NCBI RefSeq assembly: GCF_000827595.2
Contig: NZ_LN776180.1
Location: 124,001-188,000 of the forward strand
Length of the DNA: 64,000 nucleotides
From: Necropsobacter massiliensis
GTDB taxonomy: Bacteria > Pseudomonadota > Gammaproteobacteria > Enterobacterales > Pasteurellaceae
Direction: 5' to 3'
Below are positions 10,739 to 20,182 of this stretch, one piece after another; within the stretch, counting starts at the first letter, position 1, and each line of letters opens with the position of its first letter. Below the pieces are notes generated by a model that saw only the letters and a list, made by a program, of their open reading frames with translations, did not search any database and had not been told where the DNA came from. The translations under genes and the position numbers were made by a program.

Positions 10739-11146
10739 ATGCGCATTTTACACACCATGTTACGGGTAGGCGATTTGGAACGCTCAATTACATTTTATCG
10801 CGATGTATTGGGCATGCGTTTGCTGCGCACCAGCGAAAATCCCGAATATCAATATTCATTGGCATTTTTAGGGTATGACGATGAGGACAAAGCGTCGGTG
10901 ATTGAACTCACTTATAACTGGGGCGTCAGCGAATATGAAGCGGGCAACGCATTCGGTCATATTGCAATCGGCGTGGACGATATTTATCGCACCTGCGAGG
11001 CAGTCAGCGCCGCCGGCGGGAAAGTAACGCGCGCACCGGGACCGGTCAAAGGCGGTACAACCGTGATCGCTTTCGTAGAAGATCCGGACGGTTATAAAAT
11101 TGAATTTATCGAAAATAAAAACGCACAGGCGGGTTTAGGCAACTAA
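10739..11146 (+). CDS. gloA: Lactoylglutathione lyase (glyoxalase I)
   Basis: Converts the methylglyoxal-glutathione hemithioacetal to S-lactoylglutathione, detoxifying methylglyoxal. The 135-aa protein has the metal ligands expected for a Ni-type bacterial enzyme: His in MRILHTML, Glu in SVIELTYN, His in [10 protein letters not shown] and Glu in YKIEFIENK. An AATCGGAGG ribosome site precedes the ATG. It lies upstream of rnt, the arrangement found in E. coli and H. influenzae. Confidence 0.97.
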   Translation: MRILHTMLRVGDLERSITFYRDVLGMRLLRTSENPEYQYSLAFLGYDDEDKASVIELTYNWGVSEYEAGNAFGHIAIGVDDIYRTCEAVSAAGGKVTRAPGPVKGGTTVIAFVEDPDGYKIEFIENKNAQAGLGN

Positions 11147-11210
11147 TTTCACTGTTTATGCGGCGGACGGATAATTGCCGCGCTGCCGTGATGATTTTAC
11201 GGGAGGAACA

Positions 11211-11261
11211 ATGCAACCGCCCGATATTTTTATTGACTTATTCATTCGGAATTTATACTGA
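11211..11261 (+). CDS. Candidate 16-residue leader peptide coupled to rnt
   Basis: ATG with a near-perfect ribosome site (GGGAGG at 11201-11206, four bases before it) opens a 16-codon frame, [16 protein letters not shown], whose TGA overlaps the rnt ATG as TGATG. The rnt gene has only a weak ribosome site of its own, so ribosomes finishing this peptide could restart on rnt. Nothing known to me describes such a peptide; function would be translational coupling rather than the peptide itself. Confidence 0.5.
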   Translation: MQPPDIFIDLFIRNLY

Positions 11262-11908
11262 TGACAACCATAGCCGAACCCATTAACTATAATCTGCTGA
11301 AAAACCGCTTCCGCGGCTACTTCCCGGTCATTATTGACGTCGAAACCGCCGGCTTTAACGCCAAAACGGATGCGTTGCTGGAACTGGCGGCCATTACCTT
11401 AAAAATGGACGAAAACGGCTTATTAGCGCCGGATCAGCGATGTCATTTCCATATTCAGCCCTTTGCAGGCGCCAATATCAACCCTGACTCATTAAAATTT
11501 AACGGTATTGATATTGACAATCCCTTGCGCGGCGCCGTTTCAGAAAATATCGCGCTGAGTGAGCTGTTCAAAATGGTGCGCCGCGCGCAAAAAGACGCCG
11601 AATGCCAGCGTTCCATTATTGTGGCGCACAACGCCGCATTTGATCAGAGTTTTCTGATGGCAGCCGCAGAACGCACCGCGCTCAAGCGCAACCCATTTCA
11701 TCCTTTCGGCATGTTTGATACCGCCACATTAAGCGGGCTGATGTTCGGACAGACAGTGCTGGTGAAAGCCTGTCAGGCGGCGAAAATTCCGTTCGACAGC
11801 AAACAGGCGCATTCCGCCCTCTATGATACGGAACGCACCGCGGAATTGTTTTGTTATATGGTCAATCATTTAAAAAATCTCGGCGGTTTTCCGCATATTT
11901 CTGAATAA
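11261..11908 (+). CDS. rnt: Ribonuclease T
   Basis: 3'-5' exonuclease that trims tRNA ends and other stable RNAs. The 215-aa protein has the DEDDh active site: [18 protein letters not shown] (Asp, Glu near residue 25), [10 protein letters not shown] (Asp near 125) and [13 protein letters not shown] (His and Asp near 181). The start at this ATG ([20 protein letters not shown]) matches family N termini. It lacks a good ribosome site and overlaps the stop codon of a short upstream frame. Confidence 0.96.
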   Translation: MTTIAEPINYNLLKNRFRGYFPVIIDVETAGFNAKTDALLELAAITLKMDENGLLAPDQRCHFHIQPFAGANINPDSLKFNGIDIDNPLRGAVSENIALSELFKMVRRAQKDAECQRSIIVAHNAAFDQSFLMAAAERTALKRNPFHPFGMFDTATLSGLMFGQTVLVKACQAAKIPFDSKQAHSALYDTERTAELFCYMVNHLKNLGGFPHISE

Positions 11909-12024
11909 AATCAATCCGATTGGCATAAAGTGCGGTGTATTTTATAAAAGTTATAGACAAAACTTTTATTTTTAGTACATTGAACGGCGGTTTTCTATTA
12001 TTCATTCCATAAGGACAATACACC

Positions 12025-13383
12025 ATGTTATTAACTAACCCGGTTGTTATTTCTATCATTGTCTTGTTGGCATTAAGCCTACTGCGCATTAATGTGGTGA
12101 TCGCCTTGATTATCGCCGCCTTAACCGCAGGCATTTGCAGTGATCTGAATATCAGCGAAACAATAAAAAGTTTTACCGGCGGACTGGGCGGCGGTGCCGA
12201 AGTCGCGATGAACTACGCCATTCTGGGCGCGTTCGCCGTCGCAATTTCAAAATCCGGCATCACCGATTTACTGGCGTTTAACGTTATCAAGCGGCTGGGG
12301 CGAGCGCCCACAAGCAGCTCCATGGCGGGCTTTAAATATTTTATCCTCGCAGTACTGTTGGTATTCGCCGTTTCTTCCCAAAATCTGCTGCCAGTACATA
12401 TTGCGTTTATTCCGATTGTCATTCCGCCACTGCTTTCCATTTTCAATAAACTGAAAATCGACCGCCGTGCGGTAGCCTGTGTACTGACTTTCGGATTAAC
12501 CGCTACCTACATGCTGCTGCCGGTCGGTTTCGGGAAAATCTTTATTGAAAGCGTACTGGTGAAAAATATCAATCAGGTGGGCGCGCCGTTAGGCTTACAA
12601 ACCAGTGTGGGTGAAGTCTCGCTGGCGATGACCATTCCGGTAATCGGTATGGTGCTGGGATTGCTGACCGCAGTATTTATCAGCTATCGTAAACCGCGCG
12701 AGTATGCTGTTTCGCATCAGACGTTAACCACCGCCGAAATCGAACAGCATATCGCCAATATCAAACCATTTCATATTACTGCCAGTATCGTCGCGATTAT
12801 CGTCACTTTCGGGCTACAGCTAATCACCAGTTCCACCATTATCGGCGGGCTGGCGGGGTTAATTATTTTCGCCCTGTGCGGAATTTTTAAATTAAAAGAA
12901 AGCAACGATATCTTTCAGCAGGGCTTACGCCTAATGGCGATGATTGGCTTTGTGATGATCGCCGCTTCCGGTTTCGCTGCGGTCATCAATGCAACGGGCG
13001 GCGTCAACATCCTGGTGGATACCTTCAGTCAAGGATTGGGCGCCAATAACAAAGGGCTGGCGGCATTTTTAATGTTGCTGGTCGGTTTGTTTATCACCAT
13101 GGGCATCGGTTCCTCATTCTCTACCGTACCGATTATTACTTCAATTTATGTGCCGCTGTGCCTGTCACTGGGATTTTCACCGTTGGCGACGGTGTCGATT
13201 GTTGGCGTTGCGGCAGCGTTGGGCGATGCCGGTTCACCCGCTTCCGATTCAACATTGGGTCCGACTTCCGGTTTGAATATGGATGGCAAGCACGACCACA
13301 TCTGGGATTCAGTGGTGCCGACATTTATTCACTACAATATCCCGCTGCTGATTTTCGGCTGGATAGCGGCAATGTCTCTTTAA
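12025..13383 (+). CDS. Na+/H+ antiporter family membrane protein
   Basis: A 452-aa inner-membrane protein with about 11 or 12 hydrophobic segments. Conserved features include [20 protein letters not shown] (around 54), [17 protein letters not shown] (around 120) and [20 protein letters not shown] (around 390), a pattern of the Na+/H+ antiporter (NhaC-like, ion transporter superfamily) proteins. H. influenzae has a relative in the same place after gloA-rnt. Transported substrate is not known with certainty; amino-acid exchange is an alternative. An AAGGAC ribosome site precedes the ATG. Confidence 0.8.
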   Translation: MLLTNPVVISIIVLLALSLLRINVVIALIIAALTAGICSDLNISETIKSFTGGLGGGAEVAMNYAILGAFAVAISKSGITDLLAFNVIKRLGRAPTSSSMAGFKYFILAVLLVFAVSSQNLLPVHIAFIPIVIPPLLSIFNKLKIDRRAVACVLTFGLTATYMLLPVGFGKIFIESVLVKNINQVGAPLGLQTSVGEVSLAMTIPVIGMVLGLLTAVFISYRKPREYAVSHQTLTTAEIEQHIANIKPFHITASIVAIIVTFGLQLITSSTIIGGLAGLIIFALCGIFKLKESNDIFQQGLRLMAMIGFVMIAASGFAAVINATGGVNILVDTFSQGLGANNKGLAAFLMLLVGLFITMGIGSSFSTVPIITSIYVPLCLSLGFSPLATVSIVGVAAALGDAGSPASDSTLGPTSGLNMDGKHDHIWDSVVPTFIHYNIPLLIFGWIAAMSL

Positions 13384-13390
13384 TTTTATA

Positions 13391-13418
13391 CGGGCGTCAC
13401 CACGGCGCCCGCTTTATT
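13391..13418 (+). terminator. Hairpin after the antiporter gene
   Basis: CGGGCG / CGCCCG with a nine-base loop, followed by CTTTATTAT, eight bases past the antiporter stop. The T tract is short, so it may only attenuate transcription into priC. Confidence 0.45.
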
Positions 13419-13423
13419 ATGCT

Positions 13424-13981
13424 ATGAATCAATCCAAACTTATTCTGCGTCTGAAACAAACGGTAAAGCGATTTTATACGCAATATCATATTGCAGAGAA
13501 GCGCAAAATCTTAGCAAAATTCGACCGCACTTTATTCAGCGAAGATTTCCAATCATTGGATTTTTATGTAAAAGAGTTGCAACAAACGCTGACGGTTTTA
13601 GAACATTTGCAAAGCGACCAACAGGCACAATATCAGTTTTACAGCCAAAAATTGCTGGCACAATGCAATGCGCTCGCCGATGCGCTGACCCCTTCCCCGC
13701 GCCAATCCGTTACAACAACGCAGGCGGCGCAATCATTACGGGCACGACAGAAACAACTGGTTCATCAACTACCGCCGCGCAAGCGGCTGGAAAAATATTA
13801 CGACGCACTACGCGCGCTGAATGAAAAACTGGAACAACAACAGACCAACGCTACTCGCGCGCGCAACCACGCAGAAAAACAATACCACTTACAACAGGCA
13901 GAAATCACCAAACAACGCCGCGCCCGCTGTCTCGAAGCCATTGAACTGCTGGAAGATTATCTGTCATTAAACAACGATTGA
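13424..13981 (+). CDS. priC: Primosomal replication protein PriC
   Basis: Helps reload the DnaB helicase at stalled forks with PriA. The 185-aa protein is mostly helical and basic, with the PriC pattern LILRLKQTVKRFYTQ at the start, RTLFSEDFQSLDFYVKELQ, and PPRKRLEKYYDALRALNEKL around residue 110. It starts 41 bases after the antiporter gene and has no evident ribosome site. A USS encodes part of the N-terminal region (FDRTLF). Confidence 0.85.
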   Translation: MNQSKLILRLKQTVKRFYTQYHIAEKRKILAKFDRTLFSEDFQSLDFYVKELQQTLTVLEHLQSDQQAQYQFYSQKLLAQCNALADALTPSPRQSVTTTQAAQSLRARQKQLVHQLPPRKRLEKYYDALRALNEKLEQQQTNATRARNHAEKQYHLQQAEITKQRRARCLEAIELLEDYLSLNND

Positions 13982-14011
13982 TAAAAGCAGAAGAATCGGA
14001 AAAGTCATAAT

Positions 14012-14046
14012 AAAAAAACCTGCCAGAGTAATTTGACAGGTTTTAT
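14012..14046. terminator. Terminator between priC and tRNA-Ser
   Basis: ACCTGCCA / TGACAGGT (one mismatch on +, a G-T pair on the minus strand) with A run on the left and TTTTATT on the right. It can terminate both priC and the convergent tRNA-Ser transcript. Confidence 0.65.
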
Positions 14047-14055
14047 TGAATTTGA

Positions 14056-14145
14056 TGGCGGAGGAAGTGAGATTCGAACTCACGGAGGGCGTAAACCCTC
14101 GCCGGTTTTCAAGACCGGTGCCTTCAACCACTCGACCATTCCTCC
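14056..14145 (-). tRNA. tRNA-Ser (anticodon TGA)
   Basis: A 90-base tRNA on the minus strand with encoded CCA. It starts GGAGGAATGGTCGAGTGG, has the anticodon loop TCTTGAAAA (anticodon TGA, reads UCN), a long serine-type variable arm, the T loop GTTCGAATC and the 3' end CTTCCTCCGCCA. The acceptor arms GGAGGAA / TTCCTCC pair fully. Confidence 0.97.
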
Positions 14146-14163
14146 GTGATTTAAGCGTGAGGA

Positions 14164-14192
14164 ATAATACGTGCTTTGCCCGGCTAAGTCAA
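14164..14192 (-). promoter_or_regulatory. Promoter of tRNA-Ser
   Basis: Minus-strand TTGACT (14187-14192) and TATTAT (14164-14169) with a 17-base spacer, about 19 bases before the tRNA. A strong sigma-70 match. Confidence 0.75.
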
Positions 14193-14261
14193 GCGAAGAA
14201 AAATCGCTTTTGGTTTAATTGCTTTTTTTTGCAACAACTTCTCACGGCAGAAAAAACAGAT

Positions 14262-14293
14262 AAAAAAATCCGAAAGCCAACGCTTTCGGATTT
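14262..14293 (-). terminator. Terminator of rne
   Basis: Minus-strand hairpin ATCCGAAAGC / GCTTTCGGAT (perfect 9-10 bp) followed by TTTTTTTA, 21 bases past the rne stop. Confidence 0.8.
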
Positions 14294-14313
14294 CACTTTA
14301 ATGCAATAACAAA

Positions 14314-17253
14314 TTATTCCGCTTTTGCTCGGGTCGGTTCCGAATATACATGGCTGACAGCGCTGTGATGCCCTGCCGAACCTTTACCGTGGAAATAATA
14401 ACGGGAGTCCTGCCATTCTACAATCGGATAAGGCGTGTTTCGCCCTTCCAGCGCTTTCGCCTGCGTCATTTCCGCCTTGGTATGCGACACCGCAGAAATC
14501 GTGCCTAATTGACCGGCAAAGGTATAAGTGCGGTCGGTTTCCGGCATAATTTCCACTGAAAGCGGTTTATTCTCAACTAGCGGTTGTTCAATCGGCATTA
14601 CCGGTTCCGCTTCGATTTGCACAACATTCAGACGCTGCAAGGATTCCTGAACCTTTTTCTCGACCGATTCATTTGCAGGCTGTGGCACAAAATTTGCTAA
14701 CGGTTTCGACTCGCTTTGTCCAGCCTCTACCAGCACTTCAGTAGCTGGCAGTACCACGGCAAGCTCTTCCGGTCGATTCTGTTGTTCAAGCAATTCATCT
14801 ACGGATAAAAACGCATTGCTCTTGGCAGTATTGCTGTCTGTAAGATTAATCCACACTTTACCGCTTGCCAGTTCCGGTGATGCCACGGCGGCAAACAACG
14901 GCATCGGCGATTTAACCTCATTACCGTTATTGCGGCGACGCTGTTTGCTGACTCGCAAATGGCGCGGTAAACGGCGCTGACGATTATTATCGCGATTATC
15001 CCGACGTTTTTCGTTATCGGTGCTTTCTTCAGCGACAACCTCGGTGAGCGGCGCAATCGGATTTTCCGTCGCGGCTGTTTCCTCGACATTAAATTGCGGT
15101 GCCACTTCTTCCTGTGGCACAACTTCTGCTTGTGGTACGCTCTCCAGCTGCGCTACGGCTTCACCCGTTTTTTGCGGTGACGGATTTTCATTTTCGTTCA
15201 CTCGCACTTTCTTACGCAAATCACGGCGCTGACGACGTTGCGGAGCCGGTGCCGACTCGCGACCTTCTGCATTTGCGGCCTGATTGTCCGCGGGCTCTTT
15301 AGGCTGCACCTCTTCAACGGTCTGCGCTTTCTTACGTTTATTGCGGTTTGAGCGCGCATTTTCCGGTGCTTTTTCCGCATTACGTTCGCTGCGCTCATTG
15401 TTTTCATCGCCGTTTTTACCGTTAGTCTGATTTTCATTCCGATTTCGGCGGCCGTTACGACGTTCCTGATTGCGGCGATTATTACGCTGAGTTTTATTAT
15501 TGCGCGTTTCTTTCGGCTGTTCTTCTACCGTTTCAGCGGCAAACAGGCTTTTAATTTTAGCGATAATCCGCTCAAGCAAGGACGGTTTTTCCTCTTTGCG
15601 CTCAGTCGGCATCGGTGCCGGCGTATCAATAGCCAGAGAAACGGCGGCATTTTCTAGAATATTTTCCGTGGTAACCGCGGCGACTTCCGTATTACGATTT
15701 ACCAGCGAGCCTTCCGCACTGAAACTGTCTTCTTCGTTTTCATGCAGTTTTGCCAGATTGTAACTTAATTCGTTCACATCTTCGCCGTCACGCACACGGA
15801 AAACACTGAATTGTGGCGTTTGCATCGTTTCACTCGGTGCCACCACAATATCCACATTATGACGTTTTTCAATACTGCTGATTGCACGACGTTTCTCATT
15901 CAGCAAGTAAGAGGCAATTTGCACCGGCACGATGGTATGAACCTGCTTGCTGTTTTCTTTCAGCGCTTCTTCTTCAAGCAAACGCAAAATGGATAACGAC
16001 AGAGATTCATTGTCGCGAATTTTGCCCGTACCCTGACAACGCGGACACACATGGTGGGTCGATTCGCCCAGTGACGGGCTCAAACGCTGACGAGACATTT
16101 CCAGCAAACCGAAACGGGAAATACGGCTAATCTGAATACGCGCGCGATCCTGTCGTACCGCATCACGCATGCGATTTTCCACTTCGCGCTGATGGCGCAC
16201 CGGCGTCATATCAATAAAATCGATCACAATCAAACCGCCCAAATCGCGCAGACGCAATTGGCGGGCAATTTCATCTGCCGCTTCTAAGTTAGTATTCAGC
16301 GCGGTTTCTTCAATATCACCACCGCGCGTGGAACGGGCGGAGTTAATATCAATTGCGGTTAAGGCTTCGGTGACATCAATCACAATTGAACCGCCGGACG
16401 GCAGACGCACTTCACGCTGGAACGCAGATTCAATTTGTGACTCGATTTGATAATGGCTAAATAACGGCACTTCGCCCTGATACAATTTAACCCGATTAAT
16501 AAAATCCGGACGAACCAGTTTAATGTGCGCTTTCGCTTTTTCATAAATTTTCGGACTGTCGATTAAAATCTCACCGATATCACGACGCAAATAATCACGG
16601 ATCGCACGGACGATCACATCGCTTTCCTGATGAATTAAAAACGGTGCGGGACGACTTTCGGACGCCTGTTTAATCGCTTCCCAATGGTGCAATAACACTT
16701 TTAAGTCCCATTGCAGTTCTTCCGGCGATTTACCGACCCCGGCAGTACGCACAATCAGACCGACGCCTTCAGGCACATCCAACGAACTTAACGCATCTTT
16801 CAATTCAAGACGTTCATCGCCCTCAATACGACGGGAAATCCCGCCGGCACGCGGATTATTCGGCATAATCACCAGATAACTGCCCGCCAGAGAAACGAAA
16901 GTGGTGAGCGCCGCCCCTTTGTTACCGCGTTCTTCTTTGTTGACCTGTACGATCACTTCCTGTCCTTCGCTTAAAATATCGCGAATATTCGGACGCCCCT
17001 GATAAACATAATCAGCCGGGAAATATTCGCGCGCAATTTCTTTCAGCGGAAGGAAACCGTGCCGTTCGGCACCATAATCGACAAAAGCGGCTTCAAGGCT
17101 TGGTTCTACGCGGGTAATGCGACCTTTATAGATGTTCGCTTTTTTTTGTTCGTGACCCGGACTTTCAATATCCAAATCAAATAAACGCTGCCCGTCCACC
17201 AGAGCAACGCGCAACTCTTCTTTTTGAGTTGCGTTAATCAGCATTCTTTTCAT
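14314..17253 (-). CDS. rne: Ribonuclease E
   Basis: Endoribonuclease that starts mRNA decay and processes rRNA and tRNA; it scaffolds the degradosome at the membrane. The chosen start gives 979 aa and the conserved N terminus [20 protein letters not shown]; a longer frame would add 64 residues with no family match. Visible parts: S1 domain (residues about 36-120), DNase I-like catalytic Asp in [20 protein letters not shown] and [12 protein letters not shown], the Zn-link CPRCQGTG, then a long disordered Arg/Asn/Glu-rich tail. The tail diverges strongly from E. coli, as expected. A 410-bp divergent spacer separates it from rluC. Confidence 0.96.
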   Translation of the reverse strand: MKRMLINATQKEELRVALVDGQRLFDLDIESPGHEQKKANIYKGRITRVEPSLEAAFVDYGAERHGFLPLKEIAREYFPADYVYQGRPNIRDILSEGQEVIVQVNKEERGNKGAALTTFVSLAGSYLVIMPNNPRAGGISRRIEGDERLELKDALSSLDVPEGVGLIVRTAGVGKSPEELQWDLKVLLHHWEAIKQASESRPAPFLIHQESDVIVRAIRDYLRRDIGEILIDSPKIYEKAKAHIKLVRPDFINRVKLYQGEVPLFSHYQIESQIESAFQREVRLPSGGSIVIDVTEALTAIDINSARSTRGGDIEETALNTNLEAADEIARQLRLRDLGGLIVIDFIDMTPVRHQREVENRMRDAVRQDRARIQISRISRFGLLEMSRQRLSPSLGESTHHVCPRCQGTGKIRDNESLSLSILRLLEEEALKENSKQVHTIVPVQIASYLLNEKRRAISSIEKRHNVDIVVAPSETMQTPQFSVFRVRDGEDVNELSYNLAKLHENEEDSFSAEGSLVNRNTEVAAVTTENILENAAVSLAIDTPAPMPTERKEEKPSLLERIIAKIKSLFAAETVEEQPKETRNNKTQRNNRRNQERRNGRRNRNENQTNGKNGDENNERSERNAEKAPENARSNRNKRKKAQTVEEVQPKEPADNQAANAEGRESAPAPQRRQRRDLRKKVRVNENENPSPQKTGEAVAQLESVPQAEVVPQEEVAPQFNVEETAATENPIAPLTEVVAEESTDNEKRRDNRDNNRQRRLPRHLRVSKQRRRNNGNEVKSPMPLFAAVASPELASGKVWINLTDSNTAKSNAFLSVDELLEQQNRPEELAVVLPATEVLVEAGQSESKPLANFVPQPANESVEKKVQESLQRLNVVQIEAEPVMPIEQPLVENKPLSVEIMPETDRTYTFAGQLGTISAVSHTKAEMTQAKALEGRNTPYPIVEWQDSRYYFHGKGSAGHHSAVSHVYSEPTRAKAE

Positions 17254-17480
17254 TAAATTGTCTCTTATATTTTCATAATTCTTGATTAAAAATAACCGCA
17301 CTTTGCTTCGCAATCGACCTCGTGTCTGTCGCGCCATGTCAGTCTCCCGACCGTCAGTCGCTGGGTGCATTGACTGCGTTATCGGAATCAAATGCAAAGC
17401 GCAATATTCCGATAAAACAAAACCGATTAAACCGTCATTTTGCAAGCTGTCGTTTATCTTAATCAGACTAACTGATTGAA
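17254..17480 (-). promoter_or_regulatory. Candidate structured 5' leader of rne
   Basis: The rne start is preceded by a long untranslated stretch. On the minus strand it contains a nine-base stem TATCGGAAT / ATTCCGATA (17380-17414) and nearby CAGTC / GACTG repeats that can form further hairpins. E. coli rne has a 361-base leader with hairpins through which RNase E represses its own mRNA (Rfam family rne5). Position and structure suggest the same role here; sequence homology was not tested. Confidence 0.45.
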
Positions 17481-17619
17481 CCCGCGATGTCTTATGCCGT
17501 ATGCCGCATTGCCGGATTCAACGATATCCAACGCATTTTTAAGCTGTTTTTAGTTACTTAAAAAGCCGCCTTATTATCTACCGACAGGGCTATTTTGGCA
17601 AGGTAATTCCGTTATTTTA

Positions 17620-17628
17620 TGGTATGAT
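17620..17628 (+). promoter_or_regulatory. Extended -10 promoter of rluC
   Basis: TGGTATGAT is an extended -10 element 35 bases before the rluC ATG. A TTGGCA further upstream is too far from it (22 bases), so the promoter probably depends on the TG extension. Confidence 0.5.
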
Positions 17629-17663
17629 ACGCGGCAATTTTATTGAGCATTGCGAAAAATCAC

Positions 17664-18635
17664 ATGAATAACGATAGCCAAGCAAAAATCATCAATCAGG
17701 GCGTAAAATTTCTGACCATTACAGAGGATGAAGCCGGACAGCGAGTGGATAATTATCTGGCGGCAAAATTAAAAGGCGTGCCGAAAAGCCTGATTTACCG
17801 CATTTTGCGCAAAGGCGAAGTGCGGGTCAATAAAGGCAGAATCAAACCGGAGTATAAATTACAACAGGGCGATGTCGTACGGCTGCCTCCGGTACGCGTT
17901 GCGGATAAAGCGCAAGCGCCCATCTCAAAAAACTTAAACCAAGTTGCCCGACTGGAACATCAGATTATTTTTGAGGACGATTGTCTGCTGGTGCTGAACA
18001 AGCCCTCAGGCATTGCCGTGCACGGCGGCAGCGGGCTGAATTTCGGTGTGATCGAGGCATTACGCGCGCTACGTCCGCAAGCCCGCTTTCTGGAACTGGT
18101 ACATCGTCTGGATCGCGATACCTCAGGCATTTTGCTGATCGCTAAAAAACGCGCTGCACTGCGCAATCTGCATCAACAGCTGCGTGACAAAACAGTGCAG
18201 AAAGACTATTTGGCGCTAGTGCGCGGGCAGTGGCAATCCCATTGCAAAATGATTCAAGCACCGTTACTGAAAAACGAATTGACCGGCGGCGAACGTATCG
18301 TCAGAGTTGACGAACAGGGTAAGCCGTCGGAAACCCGTTTCAGCATTGAAGAACGTTACGCCGAGGCAACCTTAATCAAAGCCTCACCGGTTACTGGGCG
18401 AACCCATCAAATCCGCGTACATACCCAATATGCCGGTCATCCTATTGCGCTGGATAATAAATACGGTGATAAAAATTTCGACCAAAAAATGACCGCACTT
18501 GGTTTAAATCGCCTGTTTTTGCATGCTTATGCAATCCGCTTCGCTCATCCTAAATCGGGGGAGCTGCTGCATTTAACCGCGCCACTGGACGAGACAATGA
18601 AAGCGCTGCTAAAAACCTTACGTGAAACGAAATAA
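17664..18635 (+). CDS. rluC: 23S rRNA pseudouridine synthase RluC
   Basis: Isomerises U955, U2504 and U2580 (E. coli numbers) of 23S rRNA. The ATG start gives 323 aa; an upstream TTG would add seven residues without support. An S4 RNA-binding domain (VDNYLAAKLKGVPKSLIYRI to EVRVNKGRIKPEYKL) is followed by the catalytic motif HRLDRDTSGILLIAKK with the active Asp, and the C-terminal GRTHQIRVHTQYAGHPI. Divergent from rne, as in E. coli. Confidence 0.95.
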   Translation: MNNDSQAKIINQGVKFLTITEDEAGQRVDNYLAAKLKGVPKSLIYRILRKGEVRVNKGRIKPEYKLQQGDVVRLPPVRVADKAQAPISKNLNQVARLEHQIIFEDDCLLVLNKPSGIAVHGGSGLNFGVIEALRALRPQARFLELVHRLDRDTSGILLIAKKRAALRNLHQQLRDKTVQKDYLALVRGQWQSHCKMIQAPLLKNELTGGERIVRVDEQGKPSETRFSIEERYAEATLIKASPVTGRTHQIRVHTQYAGHPIALDNKYGDKNFDQKMTALGLNRLFLHAYAIRFAHPKSGELLHLTAPLDETMKALLKTLRETK

Positions 18636-18654
18636 AACGCCGCATCCGCCAAAC

Positions 18655-18681
18655 AAAAAAGCCCCGCCTGGTGCGGGACTT
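18655..18681 (-). terminator. Terminator of trxA (also end of rluC)
   Basis: Minus-strand AGTCCCGC / GCGGGGCT (one G-T pair) with loop ACCAG and a TTTTTTG tail; lies between convergent rluC and trxA. Confidence 0.75.
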
Positions 18682-18708
18682 TATTCCGGTTTGAGTTTGA
18701 TTAACTCA

Positions 18709-19032
18709 TTAGATATTTTGGTTAACAAAATTCGCCAACTGATTTTTCGGTAGCGCACCGACCTGAGTTGCCGCCGCTTTTCCCTCTTTAAACAACATTA
18801 ATGTCGGGATGCTGCGCACGCCGAATTTTGCTGGGGTTTCCTGATTTTCATCAATATTGATTTTAACCACTTTCACTTTGCCGCCGAACTCAGCTGCCAA
18901 TTCGTCCAAAATCGGCGCAACCATACGGCACGGACCGCACCATGGCGCCCAGAAATCTAATAATACCGGCACATCGGATCTCAATACATCCTGTTCAAAT
19001 GTCGCATCTGTTGTATGTAATACTTCACTCAT
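18709..19032 (-). CDS. trxA: Thioredoxin 1
   Basis: Small disulfide reductase (107 aa from the chosen start). It has the WCGPC active site in [19 protein letters not shown] and the cis-Pro in [13 protein letters not shown]. An upstream extension of 49 codons is open but the ATG of [12 protein letters not shown] has AAGGA seven bases before it and matches thioredoxins. The promoter just upstream overlaps a USS. Confidence 0.97.
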   Translation of the reverse strand: MSEVLHTTDATFEQDVLRSDVPVLLDFWAPWCGPCRMVAPILDELAAEFGGKVKVVKINIDENQETPAKFGVRSIPTLMLFKEGKAAATQVGALPKNQLANFVNQNI

Positions 19033-19062
19033 TTTTATTTCCTTTGTTGTAAACCATGTCTC

Positions 19063-19092
19063 ATAATATGGTGACATTATTGTTAAATTCAA
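19063..19092 (-). promoter_or_regulatory. trxA promoter overlapping a USS
   Basis: Minus-strand TTGAAT (19087-19092) and TATTAT (19063-19068), spacer 18. The USS ACCGCACTT runs directly into this -35: ACCGCACTTGAAT. Confidence 0.55.
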
Positions 19093-19151
19093 GTGCGGTG
19101 ATAATAACACAAAGATCATCGCCTCCGCACTAATCTTTCGATAGTCAAAGA

Positions 19152-20147
19152 CTAAGAAGATAATACGGCATTGGCACAAGGCTGACCGGTCTGCAAAGTA
19201 TAAATATTCGATAATGTCACATCGGAAATACTGATTAACGCCTCTTCGGTCAAAAACGCCTGATGACCGGTCAATAACACGTTGTGACAGGCGGACAGAC
19301 GACGGAAAATATCATCTTGAATCACTTCATTGGATTTGTCTTCAAAGAACAACTCGCGTTCATTTTCATAAACGTCCATCCCCAATGAACCGATTCGACG
19401 CTGTTTCAGCGCATCTATCGCCGCCTGAGTATCAATCAGTGTGCCGCGGCTAGTATTAATGATCATCACGCCATCACGCATTTGGGCAAACGCATCGCGG
19501 TTCAGCAAATGATAATTCTCCGGCGTAGCGGGACAATGCAGCGTGATCACGTGGGATTTGGCATATAATTCGTCCAATTCGACATATTGTGCGCCCAGAT
19601 CTTCCGCCATCGGATTTTTAAACGGATCATGAGCCAGAATCTGCATGCCGAACCCTTTTAAAATACGCATTACCGCCACGCCGATTTTACCGGTGCCGAT
19701 CACCCCGACGGTACGCCCGTGCATATTAAACCCGATCAATCCTTCCAGCGAAAAATTGGCTTCACGGGTACGCTGATAAGCGCGGTGAATGTGGCGGTTT
19801 AAGGTCAACATCAGCCCCACTGTATGTTCAGCAACGGCTTCCGGCGAATAAGCCGGTACGCGCACTACTTTCAAACCGAGTTCCTGCGCCGCTTTTAAAT
19901 CCACATTATTAAACCCAGCACAGCGCAACGCCACCATTTTCACACCAAGTGCGGCCAGTTTTTCCAACACTTTGCGACTGCCGTCATCATTAACAAAAAT
20001 ACAGACTACATCGCAATATTCCGCCATTTTGGCCGTATTTTCGTTCAACATAAAGTCAAAAAACTCAATCTCAAAACCGTATTTAACATTCACCAGTTCT
20101 AAATATTTACGGTCATAACTTTTGGTGCTATAGACTGCGATTTTCAT
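19152..20147 (-). CDS. ldhA: Fermentative D-lactate dehydrogenase
   Basis: NAD-dependent enzyme reducing pyruvate to D-lactate in fermentation. With the ATG at 20147 (GGAGG five bases upstream) it has 331 aa, like E. coli LdhA (329). The D-2-hydroxyacid dehydrogenase pattern is complete: nucleotide loop GVIGTGKIG, catalytic Arg in [11 protein letters not shown], Glu in [17 protein letters not shown] and His in [13 protein letters not shown]. Another GTG two codons earlier is less well placed. Lies between trxA and the sulfur amino-acid gene on the same strand. Confidence 0.93.
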   Translation of the reverse strand: MKIAVYSTKSYDRKYLELVNVKYGFEIEFFDFMLNENTAKMAEYCDVVCIFVNDDGSRKVLEKLAALGVKMVALRCAGFNNVDLKAAQELGLKVVRVPAYSPEAVAEHTVGLMLTLNRHIHRAYQRTREANFSLEGLIGFNMHGRTVGVIGTGKIGVAVMRILKGFGMQILAHDPFKNPMAEDLGAQYVELDELYAKSHVITLHCPATPENYHLLNRDAFAQMRDGVMIINTSRGTLIDTQAAIDALKQRRIGSLGMDVYENERELFFEDKSNEVIQDDIFRRLSACHNVLLTGHQAFLTEEALISISDVTLSNIYTLQTGQPCANAVLSS

Positions 20148-20182
20148 ATTCACCTCCTATCCAGTGAAAACTCCGTGTCATT

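Noticed and set aside
17254-17445. Extension of rne by 64 codons
   Set aside because: No family similarity; the conserved [10 protein letters not shown] start is at 17253 and the extra frame lies in the leader.
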